Positions 9,058 to 16,978 of a DNA stretch of 32,894 nucleotides are shown here, piece after piece. Origin of the DNA: an uncultured SAR86 cluster bacterium (GTDB lineage Bacteria; Pseudomonadota; Gammaproteobacteria; Magnimaribacterales; AG-339-G14); assembly GCA_902563105.1 (NCBI GenBank), contig CACEVU010000007.1:1-32894 (forward strand). The letters are read 5' to 3'. The stretch's first letter is position 1, and the number at the start of each line of letters is the position of its first letter. A program made the translations under genes and the position numbers. The notes below the pieces were generated by a model, which did not search any database, had not been told where the DNA came from, and saw only the letters and a program-made list of their open reading frames with translations.

Positions 9058-9459
9058 ATGGAGAGTTTAATCAGATATTTTTTAGGCGCCTTGATGATCT
9101 TATCTTTTGTATTGGGAGGAATATTTATGATTGTTCCCACTTTCATGGATCAGCTTACCGCTTTGGGATTTTCTCCAGAAGAAATGCGAATTTGGGTATA
9201 TCGAGTGGTAGTTCCAACCTACTTTTTTACCATTGCTTATTTCTGTTATCGATATTTAACTGGAAAAAATCCTACATCGACAGCTTGGCCAGTCTTAATC
9301 GTTACTTTTTTCTTTTTAATTACGCAAGTGGTTGGTTTTATCTTCTTTTACTTCCATTGGATTCAATTGGTGTATTTGGTTGTTTCAATCATTTCCTTTG
9401 TTGTTCTTAGAGAGGCACATAATCGCAGAAAGAGCGATATTTTTGGTAGCCGTTTGTAA
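9058..9459 (+). CDS. Small four-helix membrane protein, unknown function
   Basis: This 133-residue protein has hydrophobic segments at about 7-27, 48-66, 77-98 and 100-117, and a basic C-terminus (HNRRKS). I recognise no family. It starts 10 bases after the 5-alpha-reductase stop, so it is probably the third gene of the channel operon. The ATG at 9058 has only a weak purine-rich stretch (AAAGAGAG) upstream. Its TAA ends at 9459, directly abutting the stop of a minus-strand gene at 9460. Confidence 0.75.
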   Translation: MESLIRYFLGALMILSFVLGGIFMIVPTFMDQLTALGFSPEEMRIWVYRVVVPTYFFTIAYFCYRYLTGKNPTSTAWPVLIVTFFFLITQVVGFIFFYFHWIQLVYLVVSIISFVVLREAHNRRKSDIFGSRL

Positions 9460-9627
9460 CTAAAAGCCAATTAAGAAAAAAGATACAAAGCCTCCGACGC
9501 CACAAGAAAGCATGAAAATTTGTCTATCGGATAGCGGCTTACGACCGTTGTAAGCACTGGATCTAAAATAATTGAAAAAAACGTACCAAAAGACAAAGGT
9601 GACGAAAGGCCAAGCCAAAATAAACAT
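9460..9627 (-). CDS. 55-residue two-helix membrane peptide
   Basis: Reading leftward from the ATG at 9627 to the TAG at 9460-9462 gives 55 residues: a hydrophobic aromatic N-terminal helix (MFILAWPFVTFVFWYVFFNY), a short polar loop with RKPLSDRQ, and a second helix ending in FFLIGF. It lies 11 bases downstream of another small membrane gene on the same strand. No Shine-Dalgarno sequence is obvious. The coherent helix-loop-helix pattern and operon position argue that it is real, but I know no family for it. Confidence 0.55.
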   Translation of the reverse strand: MFILAWPFVTFVFWYVFFNYFRSSAYNGRKPLSDRQIFMLSCGVGGFVSFFLIGF

Positions 9628-9638
9628 CGATTAAAAAG

Positions 9639-9854
9639 TCAAACAGGCAGCATGCCGCTGAGAAAATTCAAACCCAGGTAAGTTAAAAAACCCACAGTCA
9701 AAGATCCTATGAAAAGCATCAGGGCAACAAAAGCAATTTCTGTCCATTGCCAAACGGTTTTTTCTTCACCACTTAATTTGATGTAGATTTCAACAGCACC
9801 AAAGCAAATGGCAAACAAAGTAGCTAATAAGACTATGACAATCACTTGTTCCAT
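9639..9854 (-). CDS. 71-residue two-helix membrane protein
   Basis: ATG at 9852-9854, TGA at 9639-9641. Two hydrophobic segments (about residues 1-24 and 40-66) flank an amphipathic loop with SGEEKTVWQWTE. No recognised family. It is followed after 11 bases by a second small membrane gene on the same strand, and together they converge on the channel operon. No clear Shine-Dalgarno sequence precedes the ATG. Confidence 0.6.
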   Translation of the reverse strand: MEQVIVIVLLATLFAICFGAVEIYIKLSGEEKTVWQWTEIAFVALMLFIGSLTVGFLTYLGLNFLSGMLPV

Positions 9855-9955
9855 GAGGTAATTATAATTATCTTGAAAATAATTTTCAGAAAACCAAACT
9901 TTATTGAATATGCGTATTTCACGATACTCAGGATATTCAAAACATGTTTAAGATG

Positions 9956-9961
9956 TATAAT
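9956..9961 (+). promoter_or_regulatory. Candidate -10 box for tRNA-Gly and downstream esterase
   Basis: A perfect TATAAT ends 20 bases before the mature tRNA 5' end, giving a short 5' leader as expected for a tRNA gene. The -35 region (about 9933-9939) is poor. The remainder of 9855-9981 is AT-rich with no further feature seen. Confidence 0.5.
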
Positions 9962-9981
9962 CACTTTTCATTTTGAGATTT

Positions 9982-10056
<75 letters not shown>

Positions 10057-10072
10057 CCTCTTGGGGAGATTT

Positions 10073-11230
10073 ATGGAAGATTTAGACAAAGTTGTTGCAG
10101 ACGCTCTTGCTGAGAATAACATTCCCTATGCAGCCTATGCAGTTACCAATGCAAAAGACACGATCGCATCAGGCTCGGTAGGTTTTACTGACCTTGAAGG
10201 CAAAAATGCGCTGAGTTCAGATGCTATCTTTAGAATCGCCTCAATGACCAAAGCATTAACATCAACAGGTTTCTTATGGCTTGCCGATAAAGAAAAGCTT
10301 GATCTCCAGATGCCAGTCGAAAACCTTTTGGAGGGGTTCAAAGATCTGCAGGTTGCAAAACTGATTGATGGAAAAGTAAGTTACTCTGAGCCGAAAACAA
10401 AAGTTACGTTTCATCATTTGCTCACTCACACCTCTGGCTTTGGTTACGATTTTCACCACGAAACACTGTCGCACCTCCTTTTGAATGGTGAGATTAAAGA
10501 CTTACTTGATAAAGAAGGAAAATTTTTGGAATCTCCATTGATTGCTGAACCGGGCGAAGAATGGCACTACGGCATGGGGATCGGCTGGATTGGAAAAGCG
10601 ATTGAAAAATTATCAGGTTCATCACTGAATGATTTTATGACGGAAAATATCTTCAAACCTTTAGAACTCTCGGATACTTCGTTTGATATTTCGGTTCTGG
10701 GGGAGGATAGATTACCCAATATTTATGCCAAAGGAGACGACGACAGCTTGACCGACATCAGTGGCTTTATGGCATCGCCTCAAATTGAAGAATTTGCCTA
10801 TGGCGGTGGCGGGATATTTTCTTGTCCTTTGGATTATGTAAAATTTTTACGTTTGTTTTTGAATCAAGGACAAGTAAATGGCGAAGATTTTCTCCCCAAA
10901 AAAGTTATTGATGAAATGACAATCAACCAAATTGGCAATCTTTCCGTACCGTTTCAACCCACTTTCAATCCTGGCATTATTTCTGCCAATGAATGGTTTC
11001 CGGGTATCGAAAAGAAGTGGGGCTATGGCTTTATGATCAATACCGAAGATGTGCCAAATGCTCGGACTAAGGGTTCTTGTGCCTGGTCAGGGATAATGAA
11101 TACGTTTTTTTGGTTTGATGCTAAGAAGGATATTGGTGCGACGATTATGATGCAAATTGCTCCTTGCTATCATGAAAAACCTAAAAAAGTTTTACAAAGA
11201 TTTGAAGAAGCTATTTATCGCTCTCTTTAG
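10073..11230 (+). CDS. Class C beta-lactamase-fold serine hydrolase (EstB-like esterase)
   Basis: This 385-residue protein belongs to the beta-lactamase/family VIII esterase group. The nucleophile motif is SMTK (Ser57, Lys60). The second motif Tyr is Y166 in EEWHYGMG, followed by the usual LG-type helix and KPLELSDTSF. The third motif region is WSG (338-340), where true class C beta-lactamases have KTG, so an esterase or amidase role is likelier than resistance. There is no signal peptide, suggesting a cytoplasmic enzyme. I chose ATG 10073 because GGGGAG lies four bases upstream; an in-frame TTG at 10061 falls within the Shine-Dalgarno region. It is probably co-transcribed with tRNA-Gly. Its stop overlaps that of the convergent gene at 11227. 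Confidence 0.9.
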   Translation: MEDLDKVVADALAENNIPYAAYAVTNAKDTIASGSVGFTDLEGKNALSSDAIFRIASMTKALTSTGFLWLADKEKLDLQMPVENLLEGFKDLQVAKLIDGKVSYSEPKTKVTFHHLLTHTSGFGYDFHHETLSHLLLNGEIKDLLDKEGKFLESPLIAEPGEEWHYGMGIGWIGKAIEKLSGSSLNDFMTENIFKPLELSDTSFDISVLGEDRLPNIYAKGDDDSLTDISGFMASPQIEEFAYGGGGIFSCPLDYVKFLRLFLNQGQVNGEDFLPKKVIDEMTINQIGNLSVPFQPTFNPGIISANEWFPGIEKKWGYGFMINTEDVPNARTKGSCAWSGIMNTFFWFDAKKDIGATIMMQIAPCYHEKPKKVLQRFEEAIYRSL

Positions 11231-11883
11231 GCTTTGAATAGTTGATCTGCAACGTAAGGGTTGGTCAAACGTTCCTGTCCAAAAGTAGAGACCGGACCAT
11301 GTCCTGGGACAAAAGTTACATCGTTTCCCAACGGCCATAACTTTTCTCGAATTGCATCTAATAAATCCTGAGTATTACCTCTGGGTAAGTCAGTTCTACC
11401 AATTGATCCTTGAAACAAAACATCACCTACTATGGCAAGTTTTGATTCCGGATGATGAAAAACAACATGCCCAGGTGTGTGCCCAGGACAATGATAAACA
11501 TCTAGCTTTTCTCCATCAATTTCGATTTGATCACCATCGGTCAACCAACGATTCGGTTCAAAAGTTTTTGCGGTATCTAGGCCATAACGTTTGCCTTGTT
11601 CTTCTAATGCATCAATTAAGAAGCCATCGTCTTTGTGGGGTCCTTCGATTTCAACATTATATTTTTCTGCTAATTCGTGCGCTCCGCCGGCATGGTCCAA
11701 ATGCCCATGCGTAATAAATACTTTAGAGAGAGTTAATCCCTGTTCTTTAATGAAATTTTCTATCAAAGATAAATCGCCACCGGGATCGGTTACAGCCGCT
11801 ATCTTTGATGCTTCTTTCCAAATGACACAGGAATTCTGCTGCAAAGGTGTCACAGGTATGATTGCCGCTTTTAATGTAGCCAT
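11227..11883 (-). CDS. Metallo-beta-lactamase-fold hydrolase (YcbL / glyoxalase II-like)
   Basis: A 218-residue single-domain MBL-fold protein. The metal-binding set is complete: THGHLDH (His59, His61, Asp63, His64), His135 (CPGHTPGH), Asp154 (VGDVLF) and His195 (PGHGP). The length and the GSIGRTDLP segment match the YcbL-type glyoxalase II-like group, which hydrolyses thioesters such as S-lactoylglutathione; the precise substrate is not determinable. There is no secretion signal. It is divergent from the epoxide-hydrolase gene with only 30 bases between starts, and lacks a visible Shine-Dalgarno sequence. Confidence 0.92.
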   Translation of the reverse strand: MATLKAAIIPVTPLQQNSCVIWKEASKIAAVTDPGGDLSLIENFIKEQGLTLSKVFITHGHLDHAGGAHELAEKYNVEIEGPHKDDGFLIDALEEQGKRYGLDTAKTFEPNRWLTDGDQIEIDGEKLDVYHCPGHTPGHVVFHHPESKLAIVGDVLFQGSIGRTDLPRGNTQDLLDAIREKLWPLGNDVTFVPGHGPVSTFGQERLTNPYVADQLFKA

Positions 11884-11903
11884 GATAATAAAAAACTGAC
11901 ATC

Positions 11904-11909
11904 ATTATA
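11904..11909 (-). promoter_or_regulatory. Candidate -10 box in the 30-base divergent gap
   Basis: On the minus strand this is TATAAT, 20 bases before the ATG at 11883, with a 4/6 -35 match (CTAACA) at a 17-base spacing inside the divergent gene. The gap 11884-11913 must serve both genes. No convincing plus-strand promoter was found within it. Confidence 0.4.
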
Positions 11910-11913
11910 CCTT

Positions 11914-12900
11914 ATGAATTTTGAACTGTTAGAGGGGCACAACTTAAAAATCAGAGCAGTTGTAGAAGGCGAGGGACCACTTGTCGTGTTGGTTCACGGC
12001 TGGCCTGAGAGTTGGTACAGCTGGCGCCATCAAATCAAACCTCTTACTCAAGCAGGCTTTAAGGTTGCTGCCATTGATGTTCGTGGTTATGGTGGATCTG
12101 ACAAACCGCATGAAATCGGTGCTTACTCATTGAAAAATATAGCTGCCGATGTAGCAGGTATAATCGATTCTTTGGGCTACCAAGAAGCTTATTTATTTGG
12201 TCATGATTGGGGCGGACCAATCGTTTGGACCACCGGTTTGCTCTACCCTGATACCATCAAAGCAGTTGGGGCATTATCAGTTCCTTATACGCCAATCGGA
12301 GATAAATCACTCATTCAATTGTTTCGTGAACTTTACAAAGGCAAATTCTTCTACCAATTGTATTTTCAAAAAGAAGGTGTGGCCGAAGCGGAATTCGAAT
12401 CTGATGTAAAAACCGCCTTGGAAAAAACTTATTTTGGTGGAGATGGCAGAGGAATGAAATTTATGTTGGAAAACTTTGATAATCCAGCTTACAAAAAGAC
12501 GGTTGATTCAACCATGTTAGAAAATACTCCAAGTTTTGAAACTTATCCCGCCTGGCTTACACAGGAAGACATGGATTATTTTGTCACCGAATTTGAACAA
12601 AGTGGTTTTCGCGGACCTTTCAACAGATACCGAGCACAAGATATTGATTTCGAGGAATTGCAAGAATTCAAAGGCGTTTCTTATCCTTTACCAGCATGTT
12701 TCATTACCGGAACTCTTGATCCAGTAAATTTCTTTGCTCGTGACGAAAGCGCTTCAGCCGATGATATTCTCGAGGCTTTTACCAAAAATTACGACGATTT
12801 AAGAAAAGTAGAAATCATCGATGGCATTGGCCATTGGACGCAGCAAGAAAGTCCAGAATTGGTTACGAAGCACATGCTTGATTTTTTAACAAACCTGTAG
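11914..12900 (+). CDS. Alpha/beta hydrolase, epoxide-hydrolase type
   Basis: This 328-residue protein has the epoxide-hydrolase signature: the oxyanion motif HGWP (28-31), SWYSWRHQI, and nucleophile Asp98 in GHDWGG. The catalytic His is His307 in GIGHWTQQE, and the likely acid is the Asp in TGTLDPV. A cap domain lies between, with a NRYR motif supplying a candidate epoxide-polarising Tyr. It would convert epoxides to vicinal diols; haloalkane dehalogenases share the fold but usually have a Trp-rich halide site. It precedes a VOC-family gene by 11 bases, probably an operon. Confidence 0.9.
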   Translation: MNFELLEGHNLKIRAVVEGEGPLVVLVHGWPESWYSWRHQIKPLTQAGFKVAAIDVRGYGGSDKPHEIGAYSLKNIAADVAGIIDSLGYQEAYLFGHDWGGPIVWTTGLLYPDTIKAVGALSVPYTPIGDKSLIQLFRELYKGKFFYQLYFQKEGVAEAEFESDVKTALEKTYFGGDGRGMKFMLENFDNPAYKKTVDSTMLENTPSFETYPAWLTQEDMDYFVTEFEQSGFRGPFNRYRAQDIDFEELQEFKGVSYPLPACFITGTLDPVNFFARDESASADDILEAFTKNYDDLRKVEIIDGIGHWTQQESPELVTKHMLDFLTNL

Positions 12901-12911
12901 GGAGAAAATTT

Positions 12912-13295
12912 ATGGATCTTAAGTTAAAAGGGTACTCAACCATTGGTACTAACAACAAAGAGGCGGCAGAGACATTTTACGATGCTTTATTAGCACAAAT
13001 GAATGCTAAAAAGTTTCCAGCAAATGACCGGATCACGATGTGGCTGTCTGAGGATGGAGGGTCGGTTATTTTGGCTATTGCTATTCCTTACGACGGTGGC
13101 ACTGCTTCACATGGTAATGGCACTATGAAGGCCTTGTCACTCGGTTCTCACGAAGAAGTCGATCAAATGTATGCAAAAGCAATCGAATTAGGTGCCACCG
13201 ATGATGGTGAGCCTGGCCCTAGAGCAGGCACTTTTTATGGTGCTTATGTTTATGACTTGGATGGCAATAAACTTTGTTTTTTTAATTTTACCTAA
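12912..13295 (+). CDS. VOC-superfamily (glyoxalase/bleomycin-resistance fold) protein
   Basis: A 127-residue single VOC module with paired beta-alpha-beta-beta-beta units. The C-terminal pattern DDGEPGPRAGTFYGAYVYDLDGNKL is the usual signature of glyoxalase-like lyases and dioxygenase-fold proteins of this size. The function within the superfamily is unknown. GGGAG lies upstream of the ATG, and the gene follows the epoxide hydrolase by 11 bases. Its TAA overlaps the stop of the convergent cystathionine gene (13292-13295). Confidence 0.85.
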   Translation: MDLKLKGYSTIGTNNKEAAETFYDALLAQMNAKKFPANDRITMWLSEDGGSVILAIAIPYDGGTASHGNGTMKALSLGSHEEVDQMYAKAIELGATDDGEPGPRAGTFYGAYVYDLDGNKLCFFNFT

Positions 13296-14455
13296 GCCAA
13301 AGCTTGTTCGATATCTTCAATAAGATCGTCTAAAGATTCCAAGCCAACAGACAACCTGACCAAGCCATCAGTTATGCCGATGGCCTCTCTTCGATCTTTG
13401 GGTAGAGAAGCGTGCGTCATAAGAGCGGGGTGCTCAATTAAACTTTCAACACCTCCTAAACTTTCGGCAAGCGCAAAAATTTTTGTTTTTTCTAAAAAAG
13501 ATTTAGATTTTTCTAGGCCTGCCGAAATATTCATAGAAATGATTCCACCAAAGCCATTCATCTGTTGCGCAGCTAACGCATGTTGCGGATGATTTTCCAA
13601 GCCTGGATAAATTACTTCAGCGATCTCTTTATGATTTTCAAAATGCTTGGCAATCGCCAGTGCATTACTACTATGTCTTTCCATTCTAACTGCAAGTGTT
13701 TTTAAACTTCTCAAGATTAGATAACTATCAAACGCTCCTGTAATGGGGCCTAAAGAATTGACGATATTCGACATCCGCGCAATGAGTTTCTCGTCTTTTT
13801 TTCCGATCACCAACGCTCCAGCAATTAGGTCCGAGTGACCGCCCAAGTATTTTGTCGCTGAATGCAAAACTATATCAATGCCATGTTCCAAAGGTTGCTG
13901 CACATAGGGAGAGGCAAAAGTATTATCACAGACGCTTAATATATTTGCTGACTTAGCAAAATCGGCAATGGCTGAGAGGTCAACTACTTTCAACAAAGGA
14001 TTTGTCGGGGTTTCCACAAAAATCATTTTGGTTTTATCGGTTTTTGCAGCTTCAACGTTCTTGATATCTGTCATATCTACATAAGTAACTTCGATCCCTT
14101 GAGAAAGTGTTTTAATTTCGTTGAATAAGCGAACCGTACCTCCATAAAGATCATTCATAGCAATGACATGATCACCGGGCGTCAATAATTCAACACAGGC
14201 AGAAATCGCTGCCACGCCTGAAGAAAAACCAAAACCGGCTTCGCCGTTTTCTAAACTAGCAATACATTCCTCAAAGGCTTTTCGCGTTGGATTAGCTGAC
14301 CTGGAATAATCAAAACCTTTGTGCACTCCAGGACTTTCTTGTTCAAAAGTAGATGAAGTATAAATAGGCATCATTACCGCTCCTGTAGTGGGATCGGCTT
14401 TTTGCCCTGCATGAATGGCTCTTGTTTCAAAACCATCTTTATTCTTTTTACTCAT
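13292..14455 (-). CDS. Cys/Met-metabolism PLP enzyme, probable cystathionine gamma-lyase
   Basis: 387 residues, full length for the cystathionine gamma-synthase/gamma-lyase family. The PLP lysine is Lys202 in HSATKYLGGHSD; Asp177 contacts the pyridine nitrogen, and Tyr50/Arg52 (DYSRSANPTR) bind the phosphate of the neighbouring subunit. The start overlaps the cystathionine beta-synthase stop by four bases. That pairing favours gamma-lyase (cystathionine to cysteine) over gamma-synthase, although sequence alone does not separate MetB, MccB and MetC-like members well. Cytoplasmic. Confidence 0.92.
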   Translation of the reverse strand: MSKKNKDGFETRAIHAGQKADPTTGAVMMPIYTSSTFEQESPGVHKGFDYSRSANPTRKAFEECIASLENGEAGFGFSSGVAAISACVELLTPGDHVIAMNDLYGGTVRLFNEIKTLSQGIEVTYVDMTDIKNVEAAKTDKTKMIFVETPTNPLLKVVDLSAIADFAKSANILSVCDNTFASPYVQQPLEHGIDIVLHSATKYLGGHSDLIAGALVIGKKDEKLIARMSNIVNSLGPITGAFDSYLILRSLKTLAVRMERHSSNALAIAKHFENHKEIAEVIYPGLENHPQHALAAQQMNGFGGIISMNISAGLEKSKSFLEKTKIFALAESLGGVESLIEHPALMTHASLPKDRREAIGITDGLVRLSVGLESLDDLIEDIEQALA

Positions 14456-15438
14456 GAATTCTTATCAATTAAATTATTTTCTACAAGCCAATCTTTATTA
14501 AATGCCTTGGATAAGTATTTATTTCCAGTATCACAAATCAATGTTACTACTTTTTTGGGCTCGGATTGTTTTTGACACCAATTTATTGCGGCATGTACTA
14601 AGGTCCCACAAGAAGTTCCGGCTAAAATACCTTCTTTTCTGAGCAATTCATCCACTCTGGCAAAAGCATCTTCATCTGAGACATAAATACCTTCATCAAT
14701 AATATCCAAATTTAAATTATCAGGAATGTAATCCTCTCCAATACCTTCTACCAACCAGGAACCTCCTTCGTATTTGTAATTGCCAGTATTTACGGCATCG
14801 GCAACAACCGAGCCTACTGGATCGGCGACAACTATTTGGATGTCTTTATTTTTAGATTTCAAGAATTTTCCTACACCACTTATCGTGCCTCCAGTACCAA
14901 CGCCAGCTACAAAAGCGTCGACATTTCCTTCCATTTGAGACCAAATTTCTGGACCCGTAGTGGTTTCATGGACTAAAGGATTTGCTGGGTTACTGAATTG
15001 ATCTGCAAAAAAAGCACCAGGTGTTTTTTTAACTATGGCAGCAGCCATTTCTTGATAATGTTCTGGATGTCCCTTTTCTACATCGGATCGAGTAAAAACA
15101 ATATCCACTCCCATGGCCTCAAGATGCATTACTTTCTCTTGACTCATTTTATCGGGAATGACTAATATCAATTCATATCCTTTAAGCTTAGCTGCCAAAG
15201 CCAAACCCAATCCAGTATTACCAGCAGTGCATTCAACGATCACACCGCCTGGTTTGAGTGAGCCATTTTTCTCAGCTTCTTCGATGATTTTTATGCCAAC
15301 GCGATCTTTGATAGAGCCACCTGGATTTAAGTTTTCAAGTTTGACAAAGAGGTCACAAGGTCCAGTATCGATATTATTGACTTTGACGACAGGAGTATTG
15401 CCAACCATTTCCAAAAGATTATTAAAATTAGTTTTCAT
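14452..15438 (-). CDS. Cystathionine beta-synthase / cysteine-synthase-family PLP enzyme
   Basis: A fold-type II PLP enzyme of 328 residues. PLP lysine is Lys44 (GGSIKDR), the substrate loop is TAGNTG (71-76), the phosphate loop is GVGTGGTISG, and the pyridine-contact motif is GTSCGT. The word EGIGEDYIP is typical of cystathionine beta-synthases rather than CysK. There is no C-terminal CBS-domain pair and no N-terminal heme segment, so it is the minimal catalytic form. I place the start at ATG 15438; the frame stays open to 15510 but that extension is basic, poorly folded in appearance and outside the family. With the overlapping gamma-lyase it would route homocysteine to cysteine. Confidence 0.9.
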   Translation of the reverse strand: MKTNFNNLLEMVGNTPVVKVNNIDTGPCDLFVKLENLNPGGSIKDRVGIKIIEEAEKNGSLKPGGVIVECTAGNTGLGLALAAKLKGYELILVIPDKMSQEKVMHLEAMGVDIVFTRSDVEKGHPEHYQEMAAAIVKKTPGAFFADQFSNPANPLVHETTTGPEIWSQMEGNVDAFVAGVGTGGTISGVGKFLKSKNKDIQIVVADPVGSVVADAVNTGNYKYEGGSWLVEGIGEDYIPDNLNLDIIDEGIYVSDEDAFARVDELLRKEGILAGTSCGTLVHAAINWCQKQSEPKKVVTLICDTGNKYLSKAFNKDWLVENNLIDKNS

Positions 15439-15492
15439 CTTGTTTATTTTTTTTTCTATCGTATTTTGTCTTGTCTTTAAATACCGTCGCGC

Positions 15493-15531
15493 GATTAAAT
15501 TTCGATGCATTTTTTGCGACCGGATTTAATC
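15493..15531. promoter_or_regulatory. Inverted repeat upstream of the transsulfuration pair
   Basis: GATTAAAT (15493-15500) and ATTTAATC (15524-15531) are perfect 8-base inverted arms with a 23-base loop, 55-93 bases upstream of the CBS start. It may be an operator. The remainder of the 15439-15634 gap is AT-rich. A weak hairpin at 15606-15633 follows the DsbA-like gene but has no T tract on the minus strand. Confidence 0.35.
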
Positions 15532-15634
15532 TCTTTTTTTTCTGCTGTTCTTTTTCTTTTGACACTTAAAATTGAGTTTAATTCGATGTTTTATCAAAGC
15601 GAAATGACTAAAAGAATTGCTATTCTCCTCTAGG

Positions 15635-16978
15635 CTATCCCAATCGTCTATTGATTTCTTCTTTTATGAGCCACATTCGATCTTGACCCCAGACATAATA
15701 GGGGTTTGAACCATCGGCATCGGTAATTTTAAAACTCGGTACACCCCAACAATTTCCCTCGTACATGTCTTTGACATTGTCATTGAGTACTTGCTTCCAC
15801 TTTGAAGAATTCAGCTCTTTTTTTACCGTTTGCCAGTCTAAATCAAGTTTGGTGACAGTACTTTCCAAGTAACTTTCTTCACCAATATTTATGCCATCTT
15901 GAAAAGAGGCTTTCAACAGTTCATCAATATAATCAAAACCTTTGCCCAATGAGTCAATTAGAGGAAATAATGAATAAGCTTTTCTAGCTGGTTTGCCAAT
16001 AGGGGAGAAGACTTCTTTCATTTCATACCCATATTTGCGGCCTTCTCTCGCTGCATCTGAAATTATATATTTTCCTTTGAACGTAGGAATTGTCATCATT
16101 CGCATTAACATGGGTAAAACAGGCTTAGTGATTAGATTTATTGGATAATCATTTTCAAATTCTCGAACTCTTTTTGCACTGATAAAAGTATAAGGACTGT
16201 TCAAAGAAGGGTAGTAAGTCAGATTCACTTTGTTATCAGCTGACAGACTCTCTGGTGCTTTAGTTTCAATTAAGCAGACTGGCTCATTATCACTCGTTTT
16301 ATTTGCTCCCAATTCAGTAAGTCTTTCCTCGAGGTGATTGAGGCGATCCACTCCCCAATAAAGTTCCTTTTCATAATAAAAGGCCGAACCAAAATAATAA
16401 TCACAGTTATTTCTAATTTCATTTCCCTCTTTAAGTTTTGCTACTACTTTCTCTTCAGAGACATCGTAAAGCGTATTTAATTCTTCAAGGGTTGCGTTAT
16501 CTTCTTGCCATAATGCATGACTGACAACTTTCGCGATTTCACCAAACTTCTCAGCTGAAACTGCGCAAAGAATGGAATTGGCGGTATCTACCAAGTTTTT
16601 ATTGGGATAGGCGTTTCCTGGAAATTCAATATTGTAAAAAGGTGCAATCCTTTTGACATCTTCCAAACAATAATCGGTATATAGAGTTGGCTCATGCAAG
16701 GCCGCAGGATTTTCTTCACCTACCAGAATGGGTTTGAAATCAATGTCATAACTTTCTTTGAATTTATCAATATAGTGAATGGTCAGATGCGAATAGGGAT
16801 CATCCACTTTGTGAAAGTATAAAACTTCGTGCGCTCGATTTTCTTCTTGCCTTTCGTTTTCAGCTTTTTTTCTGATGGTTTGAAAATTTTTAAAGCTCGA
16901 AAATGCATTCATAGCTTTATTTCTAGCCTTGTAGTTGAAAGTTCTTCTGGTTAAGAAGTTTCTAAAAGCCTGAATCAT
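15635..16978 (-). CDS. Tandem DsbA-fold / HCCA-isomerase-like protein (two fused domains)
   Basis: 447 residues made of two copies of the DsbA-like thioredoxin fold of the 2-hydroxychromene-2-carboxylate isomerase type. Domain 1 (about 50-220) has EVLYFHKVDDPYSH and ends ELYWGVDRLNHLEERL. Domain 2 (about 250-445) has VNLTYYPSLNSPYTF, GNCWGVPSF and ends YYVWGQDRMWLIKEEI. The paired words at both ends of each half show the duplication. There is no CXXC; domain 2 keeps Ser261-Pro-Tyr at the isomerase active-site position, while domain 1 has Asp60-Pro-Tyr. The family is usually single-domain (~200 residues) and glutathione-dependent. It overlaps the acyl-CoA synthetase stop by one base (TAATG), so it is translationally coupled to it. 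Confidence 0.85.
   Translation of the reverse strand: MIQAFRNFLTRRTFNYKARNKAMNAFSSFKNFQTIRKKAENERQEENRAHEVLYFHKVDDPYSHLTIHYIDKFKESYDIDFKPILVGEENPAALHEPTLYTDYCLEDVKRIAPFYNIEFPGNAYPNKNLVDTANSILCAVSAEKFGEIAKVVSHALWQEDNATLEELNTLYDVSEEKVVAKLKEGNEIRNNCDYYFGSAFYYEKELYWGVDRLNHLEERLTELGANKTSDNEPVCLIETKAPESLSADNKVNLTYYPSLNSPYTFISAKRVREFENDYPINLITKPVLPMLMRMMTIPTFKGKYIISDAAREGRKYGYEMKEVFSPIGKPARKAYSLFPLIDSLGKGFDYIDELLKASFQDGINIGEESYLESTVTKLDLDWQTVKKELNSSKWKQVLNDNVKDMYEGNCWGVPSFKITDADGSNPYYVWGQDRMWLIKEEINRRLG

Noticed and set aside
10073..11230. Antibiotic-resistance beta-lactamase
   Set aside because: The KTG motif is replaced by WSG and there is no signal peptide; an EstB-type esterase fits better.
15439..15510. 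24-codon N-terminal extension of the CBS-type synthase
   Set aside because: It is basic and unlike the family N-terminus, and the ATG at 15438 gives the expected length.
15606..15633. Hairpin after the DsbA-like gene as a terminator
   Set aside because: The stem depends on G-T pairs and no T tract follows on the minus strand.
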